A stretch of DNA of 8,849 nucleotides, taken from NCBI GenBank assembly GCA_903952885.1, contig CAJBHE010000152.1:1-8849 (forward strand). Reading direction: 5' to 3'. How positions within the stretch are numbered: the stretch's first letter is position 1; every line of letters begins with the position of its first letter. The notes beneath the pieces are model-generated. The model saw nothing but the letters and a program-made list of their open reading frames with translations, had not been told where the DNA came from and made no database searches. This document shows, piece after piece, positions 1-6,586 of this stretch. A program made the translations under genes and the position numbers. This stretch comes from an uncultured Burkholderiales bacterium (lineage in GTDB: Bacteria > Pseudomonadota > Gammaproteobacteria > Burkholderiales > Burkholderiaceae_C).

Positions 1-393
1 ATCGCCCCACATGGTGACGGCATTGGGCGCGCCCTTGCCTGTGCTGTCTGCTATGACCACGTGGTCAAGGACGTTTGGGTGACGGATGGCAAGTACCTGA
101 CCAATCATGCCGCCTAATGACAAGCCAATCCAATGCGTGCGAGTAACGCCCAAATGCTTCAGCAAGTCATGCACATCATCCGCCAATTGCTCAAGCGTGT
201 ATGGACCCTCGGTGGCTTGTGTTTGTCCGTGGCCACGGATGTCATAGCGCAGAACAGTGAAGTGTTGATTCAGCAGGTCCAGCTGAGAGTCCCACATGCC
301 TAGATGTGCGGCCAATGAATGCGACAAAGTTAACCAAGGACCGTGACCTGTCACCTCGTAGTGAACGTCAATGCCGCCGATGTTTGATTTCAT
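1..393 (-). CDS. Alpha/beta hydrolase, PcaD (3-oxoadipate enol-lactonase)-like; C-terminus cut off by window edge
   Basis: The frame is open from an ATG at 393 to the window edge, giving the first 131 residues of a protein that is usually about 260 residues long. An AGGA Shine-Dalgarno sequence sits 7 bases upstream of the ATG. The alpha/beta-hydrolase core is clear. An oxyanion-loop region (LSHSLAAHLGMWD, residues 23-35) resembles the one in enol-lactonases. It is followed by the RYDIRGHG strand-turn (49-56), the TEGPYTLEQLADD segment (61-73) typical of PcaD relatives, and the nucleophile elbow GLSLGG with catalytic Ser92. The catalytic acid and His lie beyond the window. Family members hydrolyse 3-oxoadipate enol-lactone or, in pyridine pathways, N-formylmaleamate; the substrate here is unknown. 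The gene starts 29 bases after the molybdenum hydroxylase large subunit, so it is probably cotranscribed and acts late in the same cytoplasmic pathway. Confidence 0.85.
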   Translation of the reverse strand, partial: MKSNIGGIDVHYEVTGHGPWLTLSHSLAAHLGMWDSQLDLLNQHFTVLRYDIRGHGQTQATEGPYTLEQLADDVHDLLKHLGVTRTHWIGLSLGGMIGQVLAIRHPNVLDHVVIADSTGKGAPNAVTMWGD

Positions 394-400
394 ATAAGTG

Positions 401-404
401 TCCT
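401..404 (-). promoter_or_regulatory. Ribosome binding site of the alpha/beta hydrolase gene
   Basis: AGGA on the minus strand lies 7 bases before the ATG at 393. It supports that start and shows the gene has its own translation signal in the short gap after the hydroxylase gene. Confidence 0.55.
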
Positions 405-422
405 AAAGATCTGAGTGAAAAA

Positions 423-2543
423 TTAATCGTTGGTTAATTCAATGGCTTGCATTAATCGTTCTGGATTAAGCGGCAAATGGCGCGCGCGAATTCCGAGTGC
501 GTGAGCCACGGCATTGCCGAGTGCGGCAGCGCAGGGTCCGGTGGCGACTTCCCCGCTGCCTAGACTGGGGTGTTCGGCAGCATCGACCAAATGGATGTCC
601 AGTTCTGGAACATCGTTGAATGACAAGACGGGGTAATTTTCCCAGTCATGTGAGCTGATGCCTTGTGAATTCCAGCGAACTGACTCGTGCAAACTCCAAC
701 TGATGGCTTGCAAGATGCCACCTTCAATTTGATTGAGTAATCCATCGTGATGAACAATGGCTCCAGCATCGACACAGGCCCATACCCTATGAACTTTGAC
801 ACGTTCGGCCACTTCGACGTGGGCGATCAAGGCGCAATAGCCGGCTTTGTTTTTGTAGCGTCCATACCCTAAACCATACCCTTGACCTGATCCAGCTTCG
901 CCGCGTGATTGCCAGTTTGCACGCTGTGCAACCGTTTCAATCACGTACCTTGCACGGGCGTCGTTCAAGTGTTGGAGTCGAAACGCGATGGGGTCGAGTT
1001 TGACGGCCTCGCTGAGCTCATCCATGAATGACTCAATCGCAAATACGTTGGCATGTGCACCCAAAGACCGTAAGGCAGACACACGCACTGGAGAAGTGTC
1101 AATGAAGTGATGCTCAATGCTGAGCTCGCCTACGTCATACGCAGGTATTGCGTTGCGTAAGCCGCCGCCAGTCGGCAAGGGCACGTCTTTCGGTGTGGGT
1201 GGCATGCAGTTTTCAAATGCAGACCAAGCGCCGAGCAGTTGTATGCCATCTCCCCAACTTGGCCGGTTGAGGTGGGTAGGAGACCAGACTTGGGTTTGCC
1301 ATTGGCATATGCGACCATCGTCGTCCACGCTGGCTTGAATATCCACGAGGCTGGCGGGGCCCATGGGGGAAACCGTCATTTCATCTTCGCGACTCCACTG
1401 CACCCGAACGCTCAGACCCCACGTGTGAGCTATGAATGCAGCATCGAATGCGACATCGTCTGCACCGTTGTGGCCATAACATCCAGCGCCTGGGCTGTGT
1501 TTAACATGTACTTGCTGAGGTTGCAGCTGCAAAGCTTGTGCGATTTGATCGCGCAGTTTGAAAACTCCCTGGGAGTGTGACCACACCTGAACGCCTTGAC
1601 GGCTGGGCTGTGCCAGCGCACATGCTGGCCCAATTGATGCATGGGCAATGTAGGGACGTGAATACCTGCGCTGCAAAGTAAGTGTCGCAGGTGCAGGTGG
1701 TGGTGGGCGCGACATTTCATGCGCTGCCATGTGACTGACCGCAGACAACTTCGGCAACAGAACCTCTGCATCCAAATCACATGGTAGATCTGGCGTGGAC
1801 CATGCTGTGAGTGCTTTGGCTTGCGCGTGCGCCTTGATCAATACCCCTTCATTCCTGCTTAACAGCGCGATGAAGTGGTGTTGTACGAGAACACGATCTA
1901 CACCAGGTAAAGCTTCTAAGACCTTGGTGTCTATCACCAAAGGTCGGCTATTGGGATGCGGTCCACGCAATACGCGTGCATGCCACAGGTCGGGTAAATC
2001 AAGGTCTTGAATAAAACCTGCGCCAGTAAACTTAAGCCACAAGTCTTCGCGCTTGGTAACGACAGTGTCGGACGGGACAGCGATACGTGTTGCGTTCGCA
2101 TCATCGACACGCAAGGCTTGCCAAGCGTGGTTTTCCGCTTGAGCCAACTCTTGGTATGACAGTGCTTTGCCAGAAGGTGCGATGAACACGCCTTCTTTCA
2201 AGAGCAGCGCATCGGTGTGACAAGCCAATTGTTTTGCTGCAGCTTTTGCAAAGTGGCTACGGATCACATGGCCCACGTGATGCCATGCTTGACCGCCAAC
2301 CTCAATGGATTGACTGCCAGCAGTAAACCCCTCGTCGGGAGAAACTTCTGTATCGCCTGCTACCCAGCGCACTTGCGCTGGTGACACGCCGAGGGAGTCA
2401 CATGCGATTTGGGTGAGTGCTGTTGAAATGCCTTGGCCTAGCTCAACTTTTCCAGTGCGTAATTCAAAATGACCCTCATCGGTCAATTTCAGCCATTGGC
2501 TCGCCTTTGGCGCAGAGATCAAACTAGGTGAGAGGGCTGACAT
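423..2543 (-). CDS. Molybdopterin-binding large subunit of an IorB/nicotinate dehydrogenase-type hydroxylase
   Basis: This is a xanthine-oxidase-family molybdenum subunit of 706 residues, probably hydroxylating an aromatic or N-heterocyclic compound with water-derived oxygen. Numbering from the ATG at 2543, TGKVELGQG (about 30-38) and GDTEVSPDEG-FTAGSQS (about 63-79) form the N-terminal block typical of isoquinoline 1-oxidoreductase beta. A hammerhead-like segment follows near 165-250. The glycine-rich GAGCYGHNGADD is near 352-363 and RSLGAHANVFAIESFMDE near 492-509, with YGRYKN and DAGAIVHHDGLLNQIEGG further on. The catalytic glutamate lies in GSGEVATGP (Glu665). No twin-arginine signal or fused cytochrome domain is seen, and the length is normal for the short members of the family. 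The start overlaps the end of the [2Fe-2S] subunit gene by 20 bases. A TTG at 2549 is an alternative start; neither has a clear Shine-Dalgarno sequence, and ATG is preferred. The real substrate cannot be read from the sequence. Confidence 0.92.
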   Translation of the reverse strand: MSALSPSLISAPKASQWLKLTDEGHFELRTGKVELGQGISTALTQIACDSLGVSPAQVRWVAGDTEVSPDEGFTAGSQSIEVGGQAWHHVGHVIRSHFAKAAAKQLACHTDALLLKEGVFIAPSGKALSYQELAQAENHAWQALRVDDANATRIAVPSDTVVTKREDLWLKFTGAGFIQDLDLPDLWHARVLRGPHPNSRPLVIDTKVLEALPGVDRVLVQHHFIALLSRNEGVLIKAHAQAKALTAWSTPDLPCDLDAEVLLPKLSAVSHMAAHEMSRPPPPAPATLTLQRRYSRPYIAHASIGPACALAQPSRQGVQVWSHSQGVFKLRDQIAQALQLQPQQVHVKHSPGAGCYGHNGADDVAFDAAFIAHTWGLSVRVQWSREDEMTVSPMGPASLVDIQASVDDDGRICQWQTQVWSPTHLNRPSWGDGIQLLGAWSAFENCMPPTPKDVPLPTGGGLRNAIPAYDVGELSIEHHFIDTSPVRVSALRSLGAHANVFAIESFMDELSEAVKLDPIAFRLQHLNDARARYVIETVAQRANWQSRGEAGSGQGYGLGYGRYKNKAGYCALIAHVEVAERVKVHRVWACVDAGAIVHHDGLLNQIEGGILQAISWSLHESVRWNSQGISSHDWENYPVLSFNDVPELDIHLVDAAEHPSLGSGEVATGPCAAALGNAVAHALGIRARHLPLNPERLMQAIELTND

Positions 2544-3000
2544 GGCCAAGATTTTTTTGTGCCAGACGCACAGCGCGCAAGATGCGCGTGTGCGCGCCGC
2601 AACGACACAGATGCCGTGACAAGGTTTCGCGTATCAGAGCTTCGTCTGCATCCGGCCGCTGTTGAAATAAACCGGTGACGCGCATCAAGATCCCACTGAT
2701 GCAATAGCCGCACTGCGCTGCTTGTTCATGAATGAACGCTTGCAACACCACGCGGCCAATTGGGTCGTCTGGTAAGCCTTGAGCAGTTTGCACATGGCGA
2801 CCCTCGGCACCCCATACAGGAAGGCTGCAAGAGTTCTGAGCTACGCCATCCACCAACACCGTGCAAGCGCCACAGTGTTCAGTGCCACATCCAAAACGTA
2901 CCGATGTGTCTGAACACTGCGCACGCAATTCATGCAACAAAAACGCCTGAGGCGATCCTGTGAGCGTGATTGAGCGATGGTTGTGTTGAAGGGTTGTCAA
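2524..3000 (-). CDS. [2Fe-2S] small subunit of the molybdenum hydroxylase (IorA-like)
   Basis: This is a 158-residue electron-transfer subunit carrying two [2Fe-2S] clusters, the partner of the molybdopterin subunit encoded next. The N-terminal plant-ferredoxin-type cluster is bound by Cys38, Cys43, Cys46 and Cys58 (GCGTEHCGACTVLVDG, then SC). The C-terminal helical domain holds the second cluster with Cys97, Cys100, Cys132 and Cys134 (AQCGYC and LCRCGAHTR). Gln96 before Cys97 is the residue that in this family contacts the pterin. Length is typical (about 150-160). A TGA lies in frame shortly upstream, and no ATG or GTG precedes the conserved core. Met106 is the first internal Met, so translation must start at TTG 3000 or at the even rarer ATC just before it. 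No Shine-Dalgarno sequence is evident. The gap to the preceding dehydrogenase gene is 30 bases, and the 3' end overlaps the large-subunit gene. Confidence 0.93.
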   Translation of the reverse strand: MTTLQHNHRSITLTGSPQAFLLHELRAQCSDTSVRFGCGTEHCGACTVLVDGVAQNSCSLPVWGAEGRHVQTAQGLPDDPIGRVVLQAFIHEQAAQCGYCISGILMRVTGLFQQRPDADEALIRETLSRHLCRCGAHTRILRAVRLAQKNLGHVSPLT

Positions 3001-3030
3001 GATAGATGACTTGGTAAAGTGTCAGTCCGC

Positions 3031-3918
3031 TTAATGCTTGGCGTGCTTGATCCACCAAGCCGCCAGCTGTGTGCCATCGGCATGACCCAATCCGGCAGAT
3101 GAGGCTTGATCAAATGCGCTCAATGCAGATTGAACAGTGGGCACGGTGTAACCCATAGCGCTGGCTTCTTCGACCATGGTGCGTAAATCTTTACGAATCG
3201 AGTCAATGTTGAAATGAGCAGGTCCAAGGTCTTCACCATGCAAGGCAGACACAATGGCGGGTGTGCGCATTTTCAAAATAGCGGGACTACCTGACGTATC
3301 TGACAAAATATCCATGACTTTTTCTGGGCTCAAGCCCGCAGGGGCTGCCAGTGCGAGTGCTTCACCCAATGCTTGCCAATAGACCAGTAAGGGCAGGTTG
3401 ATTGCCAACTTCATGCTCGCACCTGCACCAATTTCGCCCACATGTTCCACGCGACGACACAGTTGGTCTAACAAGGGCTTGGCAAGTGCAAAGTCATCCA
3501 CTGAGCCGCCCGCCAAACCTAACAGCTTGCCATCACGCGCAGGGCCAACTGTTCCGCCTACTGGACATTCTACAAAGTGGGCTTGGGCTTGTTTGAGTTT
3601 GACGCTAAGGTCCTTTTGCGTCACAGGACGCACGGTGCTCATGTCAATGAATAACTTGCCCGAAATATTTGCACTCAATGCGCCGGATGAACCTGAGTAG
3701 GCTTGCTCAATCGCTTTGGCATCGGTGAGGACGGACAACACCACTTCGCTGTTTGCAACTGCTTGTGCTGGGGTGTTTGCCCAGTGTGCGCCGCGATCTA
3801 GGAGCTTTTGAGCTTTCCCTGCCGTGCGATTCCAAACGGTGAGCGTATGGCCTTGATCGAGCAATCGTTCGGCCATTGCGCTACCCATGCGGCCAGTTCC
3901 AAGGAGGGTGATTTTCAT
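3031..3918 (-). CDS. NAD(P)-dependent beta-hydroxyacid dehydrogenase (3-hydroxyisobutyrate dehydrogenase/GLYR family)
   Basis: This 295-residue cytoplasmic oxidoreductase of the beta-HAD family has the usual length. The Rossmann dinucleotide motif GTGRMGSAMA is at residues 7-16. The second strand ends in NRT (30-32) rather than an acidic residue, suggesting NADP preference. STVRP (94-98) and the substrate loop ECPVGGTVGPARDG (117-130) follow. The catalytic Lys170 and Asn174 lie in GASMKLAIN, and a conserved Lys-Asp pair lies at 243-244. The loop differs from the classical DAPVSGG of 3-hydroxyisobutyrate dehydrogenase, so that specific name is not warranted. Relatives interconvert short 2- or 3-hydroxyacids and semialdehydes. 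The gene begins 21 bases after the amidohydrolase gene, with only a weak GAG as a possible ribosome binding site. A reduction or oxidation step on a ring-opened intermediate is inferred from context only. Confidence 0.9.
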   Translation of the reverse strand: MKITLLGTGRMGSAMAERLLDQGHTLTVWNRTAGKAQKLLDRGAHWANTPAQAVANSEVVLSVLTDAKAIEQAYSGSSGALSANISGKLFIDMSTVRPVTQKDLSVKLKQAQAHFVECPVGGTVGPARDGKLLGLAGGSVDDFALAKPLLDQLCRRVEHVGEIGAGASMKLAINLPLLVYWQALGEALALAAPAGLSPEKVMDILSDTSGSPAILKMRTPAIVSALHGEDLGPAHFNIDSIRKDLRTMVEEASAMGYTVPTVQSALSAFDQASSAGLGHADGTQLAAWWIKHAKH

Positions 3919-3939
3919 ACGCGACTCGTGGTTGATGGG

Positions 3940-5118
3940 TTACTTGATTTTGAACAGCTTCATGGCGTTGCCGCCTTCAATGAGTCGACGGTCAGCTGCA
4001 CTGAGACGATTCACACCAGCAATCAAACCGCGTGGGTCGTCTTCCCCCATGTCGTAGGGATAATCGGTGCCAAGCATCACATGGTCTGCACCGTAGCGAT
4101 CAATCAACTGCTTGAGCATCCGTGGGTCAAAAGTGATTGAGTCGAAATAAAATTTTTCCAAATAGCTGGAAGGTTTTTTCTTAATGACGGTGCGTGTGTC
4201 AGGACGTGCACGCCATGCGTGATCCATACGTGCCCAATAGTGTGCCAAGAAGCCACCACCGTGGGCAGCTAAGAATTTAATCTTTGGATAACGTGCCACG
4301 ACGCCATCAAAAATCAAGTGACTGACTGCCACTGTGGTTTCAAGTGGATTACCAATCACGTTGTTGAAGTAGTGGTTGCGCAAACGCTCGCCTTGTGTGT
4401 ATCCCAAAGGGTGCATGAACACCACGATACCGAGTTCGTTAGCTTTAGCGAAGAATTTTTCAAGCCCTAAGCTCGGATCAGTTAAGTTCAAGCCATTCAC
4501 GTTGGTGTTGATTTCCACACCCCGCAGACCCAGCTTTTTCACGCAGTATTCCAACTCTTTCACTGCAAGTTCGGCATTTTGTAAAGGGACTGAACCCATG
4601 CCTACAAATCGATCGGGGTGTTGAGCCACGACGTTGGCAATGCCTTCGTTCACTTCGCGCGCCAGTTCTGCCCCATAGGCAGGTTCAGTGAAGTAAAAGT
4701 AGTGGTAAGGCGCGGGAGCCACAGCTTGGATGTCAACGCCCATTCGGTCCATGTCTTTTAATCGCACATCAATACCCATTAATTTGGGCGCGCGGTCCTT
4801 CATTTGTTTGACGTTGGTTTCATTTGTCAAATCGTTTGCAAAGATGACCGTTGGGTCATATTGCGCCGCATTCAAATGCGCCGTTTTTTGGTTGACAACA
4901 GGATTCAGGTAGTGGCAATGCACATCCACCACTTTGAGCTTGCCTTTGCTGTTGCGAACCGTTTTTTGCGTACTTGATTTAGCAGCGACTTGTACGCGAC
5001 TTTTAGTTGGCGTTTTGGTGGCAGCCTGGCTCTTGCCAGAGCTAGAGCGCGACATGCGTTCAGCCGCGGTATGGTGGTGGGTGGGGTCAACGCAGGATGG
5101 AGAGCAAGTGAAAAACAT
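3940..5118 (-). CDS. Amidohydrolase-2 family enzyme, ACMSD-like decarboxylase/hydrolase, with a basic N-terminal tail
   Basis: The 392-residue protein has a TIM-barrel core from about residue 63 that matches the aminocarboxymuconate-semialdehyde decarboxylase (ACMSD) family. Metal and catalytic residues are His67 and His69 (VDVHCHY), His236 (FMHPLGY), His286 (AAHGGG) and Asp352 (LGTDYPY). Their spacing is almost identical to that in Pseudomonas ACMSD (His9, His11, His177, His228, Asp294, from memory). Arg297 in the YWARMDHAW segment corresponds to the substrate-binding arginine supplied across the dimer. The family contains non-oxidative decarboxylases and hydrolases or hydratases of aromatic or ring-opened acids, so the exact reaction is open. 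Residues 1-62 are an extra tail; residues 21-62 carry 12 Lys/Arg and no acidic residue. The ATG at 5118 is chosen because AGAGG lies 5 bases upstream. The internal ATG at 5055 has no such signal. The gene follows livF by 24 bases. Confidence 0.9.
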   Translation of the reverse strand: MFFTCSPSCVDPTHHHTAAERMSRSSSGKSQAATKTPTKSRVQVAAKSSTQKTVRNSKGKLKVVDVHCHYLNPVVNQKTAHLNAAQYDPTVIFANDLTNETNVKQMKDRAPKLMGIDVRLKDMDRMGVDIQAVAPAPYHYFYFTEPAYGAELAREVNEGIANVVAQHPDRFVGMGSVPLQNAELAVKELEYCVKKLGLRGVEINTNVNGLNLTDPSLGLEKFFAKANELGIVVFMHPLGYTQGERLRNHYFNNVIGNPLETTVAVSHLIFDGVVARYPKIKFLAAHGGGFLAHYWARMDHAWRARPDTRTVIKKKPSSYLEKFYFDSITFDPRMLKQLIDRYGADHVMLGTDYPYDMGEDDPRGLIAGVNRLSAADRRLIEGGNAMKLFKIK

Positions 5119-5123
5119 TTGAA

Positions 5124-5128
5124 CCTCT
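5124..5128 (-). promoter_or_regulatory. Ribosome binding site deciding the amidohydrolase start
   Basis: AGAGG on the minus strand lies 5 bases before the ATG at 5118. The internal Met22 codon at 5055 lacks any purine-rich sequence upstream. This site therefore supports translation of the full N-terminal tail. Confidence 0.6.
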
Positions 5129-5142
5129 GTGAATGAAATCAG

Positions 5143-5856
5143 TTAAAAGATACCGAGATGACGTGTTGCCAGTTCTGGTGCTGCGCAAACCTGTTCCGCA
5201 CTGCCGCTAAATGCAACTTGACCAATGTTGAGTACAACCAATTCATCCGCCAATTCTTGCGCAACACCAAAATTTTGTTCTACCAAAATAATGGACAAGC
5301 CTTCTTGTTTGAGCTTGCGAATGGATTCAGTCACTTCGTGAACGATCAAAGGCGCTAGTCCCTCGGAGGGCTCATCCAATAAAAGCACATCGGGATTACC
5401 CATGAGCGCGCGGCCAATGACCAGCATTTGTTGTTCGCCGCCAGATAAAGTACCGGCACGTTGTGTGGCGCGCGATTTGAGTTGGGGAAACATCTCGTAA
5501 ACACGCACCAAATTCCAAGGTGCTGGCGTGTCCCGTCTCTGTGCAGCCACGTCTAAATTTTCTTGCACACTTAGGTTGGCAAATACGCGACGACCTTGTG
5601 GAACGAGACGAATACCCTGTCGCGCAATGTTTTCAGGCGATAGGTTGTCTGTTCGTTTACCGCGCAACAAAATCTCGCCGCTGCTAGCTGTCAATAACCC
5701 CGACAGTGTGAGCATGGTGGTGGTTTTGCCTGCACCATTGCGTCCAAGCAATGCTAGGAGTTGACCTTGTTTGAGTGAGAAAGAAACGCCGTGCAAAACA
5801 TGACTGCTGCCATAGTGCGCGTGGACATCGTGTAGTGATAAAAGTTCAGTGGCCAA
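5143..5856 (-). CDS. livF: Branched-chain amino acid-type ABC transporter ATP-binding protein LivF
   Basis: This is a cytoplasmic ATPase subunit of a LivKHMGF-type importer. From the TTG at 5856 it is 237 residues, the usual LivF length. Motifs in order are Walker A GRNGAGKTT (38-46), Q-loop Gln87 in PQGRRVF, signature LSGGEQQ (137-143), Walker B VLLLDEPSEGLAP (157-169) and LVEQN. In the last, Gln194 takes the place of the switch histidine, as is usual for LivF. A longer frame reaches a TTG at 5913, but its extra 19 residues lie wholly inside the end of livG and do not look like LivF. GAGAGG sits 6 bases before the TTG at 5856. That start overlaps the livG stop by 11 bases, implying translational coupling. 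The protein would pair with LivG on the LivH/LivM permease. Confidence 0.95.
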   Translation of the reverse strand: MATELLSLHDVHAHYGSSHVLHGVSFSLKQGQLLALLGRNGAGKTTTMLTLSGLLTASSGEILLRGKRTDNLSPENIARQGIRLVPQGRRVFANLSVQENLDVAAQRRDTPAPWNLVRVYEMFPQLKSRATQRAGTLSGGEQQMLVIGRALMGNPDVLLLDEPSEGLAPLIVHEVTESIRKLKQEGLSIILVEQNFGVAQELADELVVLNIGQVAFSGSAEQVCAAPELATRHLGIF

Positions 5857-6586
5857 GGTAGACCTCTCGGGTGCGCGGATGGTTGACCACGGTGTCACGG
5901 TCGCCTTCGACAATCAAGCTACCGTAATGCAAGACCGAAATCTTTTCAGCAAAAGCCAAAGCTACATCCATGTCGTGCTCGATCATCACAATCGTTGTGC
6001 TGCGGGGTAAGCTTGCAACCAAGTCACGCACCAACACCCGTTCATCTTGAGATAAACCTGCCAGAGGCTCGTCAAGCAATAGCAACTTGGGAGACTGCGA
6101 CATGGCCACCCCAATCTCGACACGCCGTTGTTCACCATAGGACATCTCGCCCACATGTCGGTCTGCACTGTGCGTTAAACCTACGCTTTCGAGCACATGA
6201 AATGCCCTTTCGTAGACTGGGTCATTGGTGCGCAATGGTTGAAATGCATTGAAACGGCGAGGGCTGATACCAAGCAATGCCAACGCCACGTTGTGCAACA
6301 CCGTGTCTTTGTTGAATAAATTGATGATTTGATAGGTACGACTTAAACCAAAGTGTGGTCGTACATGTACGGGTTGATGGGTCAGGTCGTGCCCGAACAC
6401 CTTGATGCTGCCGCTGTCGGGTTGAAGTTCGCCCGCAATTTGATTGAACAGCGTGGTTTTGCCTGCACCGTTCGGTCCAATGATGAGCCGACGTTCACCC
6501 GGTTGTACCGCCAAGTTAACGCCTTGGGTGACGGCGACGCCGCCAAAACTTTTGCGCAGTTCAGTCACTTCTAGTGCGAGGGTCAT
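5846..6586 (-). CDS. livG: Branched-chain amino acid-type ABC transporter ATP-binding protein LivG
   Basis: This is the second ATPase of the importer, 246 residues from the ATG at 6586. Walker A is GPNGAGKTT (37-45), the Q-loop is Gln86 in RTYQIINLF, the signature is MSYGEQRR (148-155), Walker B is LLLLDEPLAGL (168-178) and the switch histidine is His204 in MIEHDMD. The MSYGEQ variant of the ABC signature and the IEHDMD ending are characteristic of LivG rather than LivF. The frame continues upstream to a TTG at 6616. The ATG is preferred because it overlaps the livM stop as ATGA and has GGGAGG 6 bases upstream. The protein energises uptake together with LivF at the inner face of the membrane. 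Confidence 0.95.
   Translation of the reverse strand: MTLALEVTELRKSFGGVAVTQGVNLAVQPGERRLIIGPNGAGKTTLFNQIAGELQPDSGSIKVFGHDLTHQPVHVRPHFGLSRTYQIINLFNKDTVLHNVALALLGISPRRFNAFQPLRTNDPVYERAFHVLESVGLTHSADRHVGEMSYGEQRRVEIGVAMSQSPKLLLLDEPLAGLSQDERVLVRDLVASLPRSTTIVMIEHDMDVALAFAEKISVLHYGSLIVEGDRDTVVNHPRTREVYLGH
5863..5868 (-). promoter_or_regulatory. Ribosome binding site of livF
   Basis: GAGAGG on the minus strand, inside the last codons of livG, lies 6 bases before a TTG at 5856. It sets the livF start and rules against the longer reading from 5913. Confidence 0.7.

Noticed and set aside
422..460. Direct repeat ATTAATCGTT at 422-431 and 451-460
   Set aside because: It is only ten bases and lies within the last codons of the hydroxylase gene, explained by similar codons. 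It has no further copies nearby and no palindrome suggesting an operator.
1239..1580. 113-codon open frame on the plus strand inside the molybdopterin subunit gene
   Set aside because: It lies wholly antisense to a well-conserved gene, its protein shows no recognisable motif, and no ribosome site supports it. It is a shadow frame.
1430..1780. 116-codon minus-strand frame within the molybdopterin subunit gene, considered as a sign of frameshift
   Set aside because: The main frame runs through this region without interruption and carries the conserved GCYGHNGADD motif. The other frame encodes no conserved segment.
3919..3939. Intergenic gap checked for an internal promoter or terminator, with the other short gaps at 394-422, 3001-3030 and 5119-5142
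   Set aside because: The gaps are 21-30 bases, with no inverted repeat plus T-run and no recognisable -35/-10 pair, so nothing is called.
3808..4140. 110-codon plus-strand frame spanning the dehydrogenase/amidohydrolase junction
   Set aside because: It is antisense to the conserved ends of two real genes and has no family signature.
4934..5122. Plus-strand 62-codon frame with a hydrophobic, membrane-like stretch opposite the amidohydrolase tail
   Set aside because: The hydrophobicity is the expected antisense reading of Lys/Ser/Ala-rich codons. The overlapping minus-strand gene has a proper ribosome site and conserved core.
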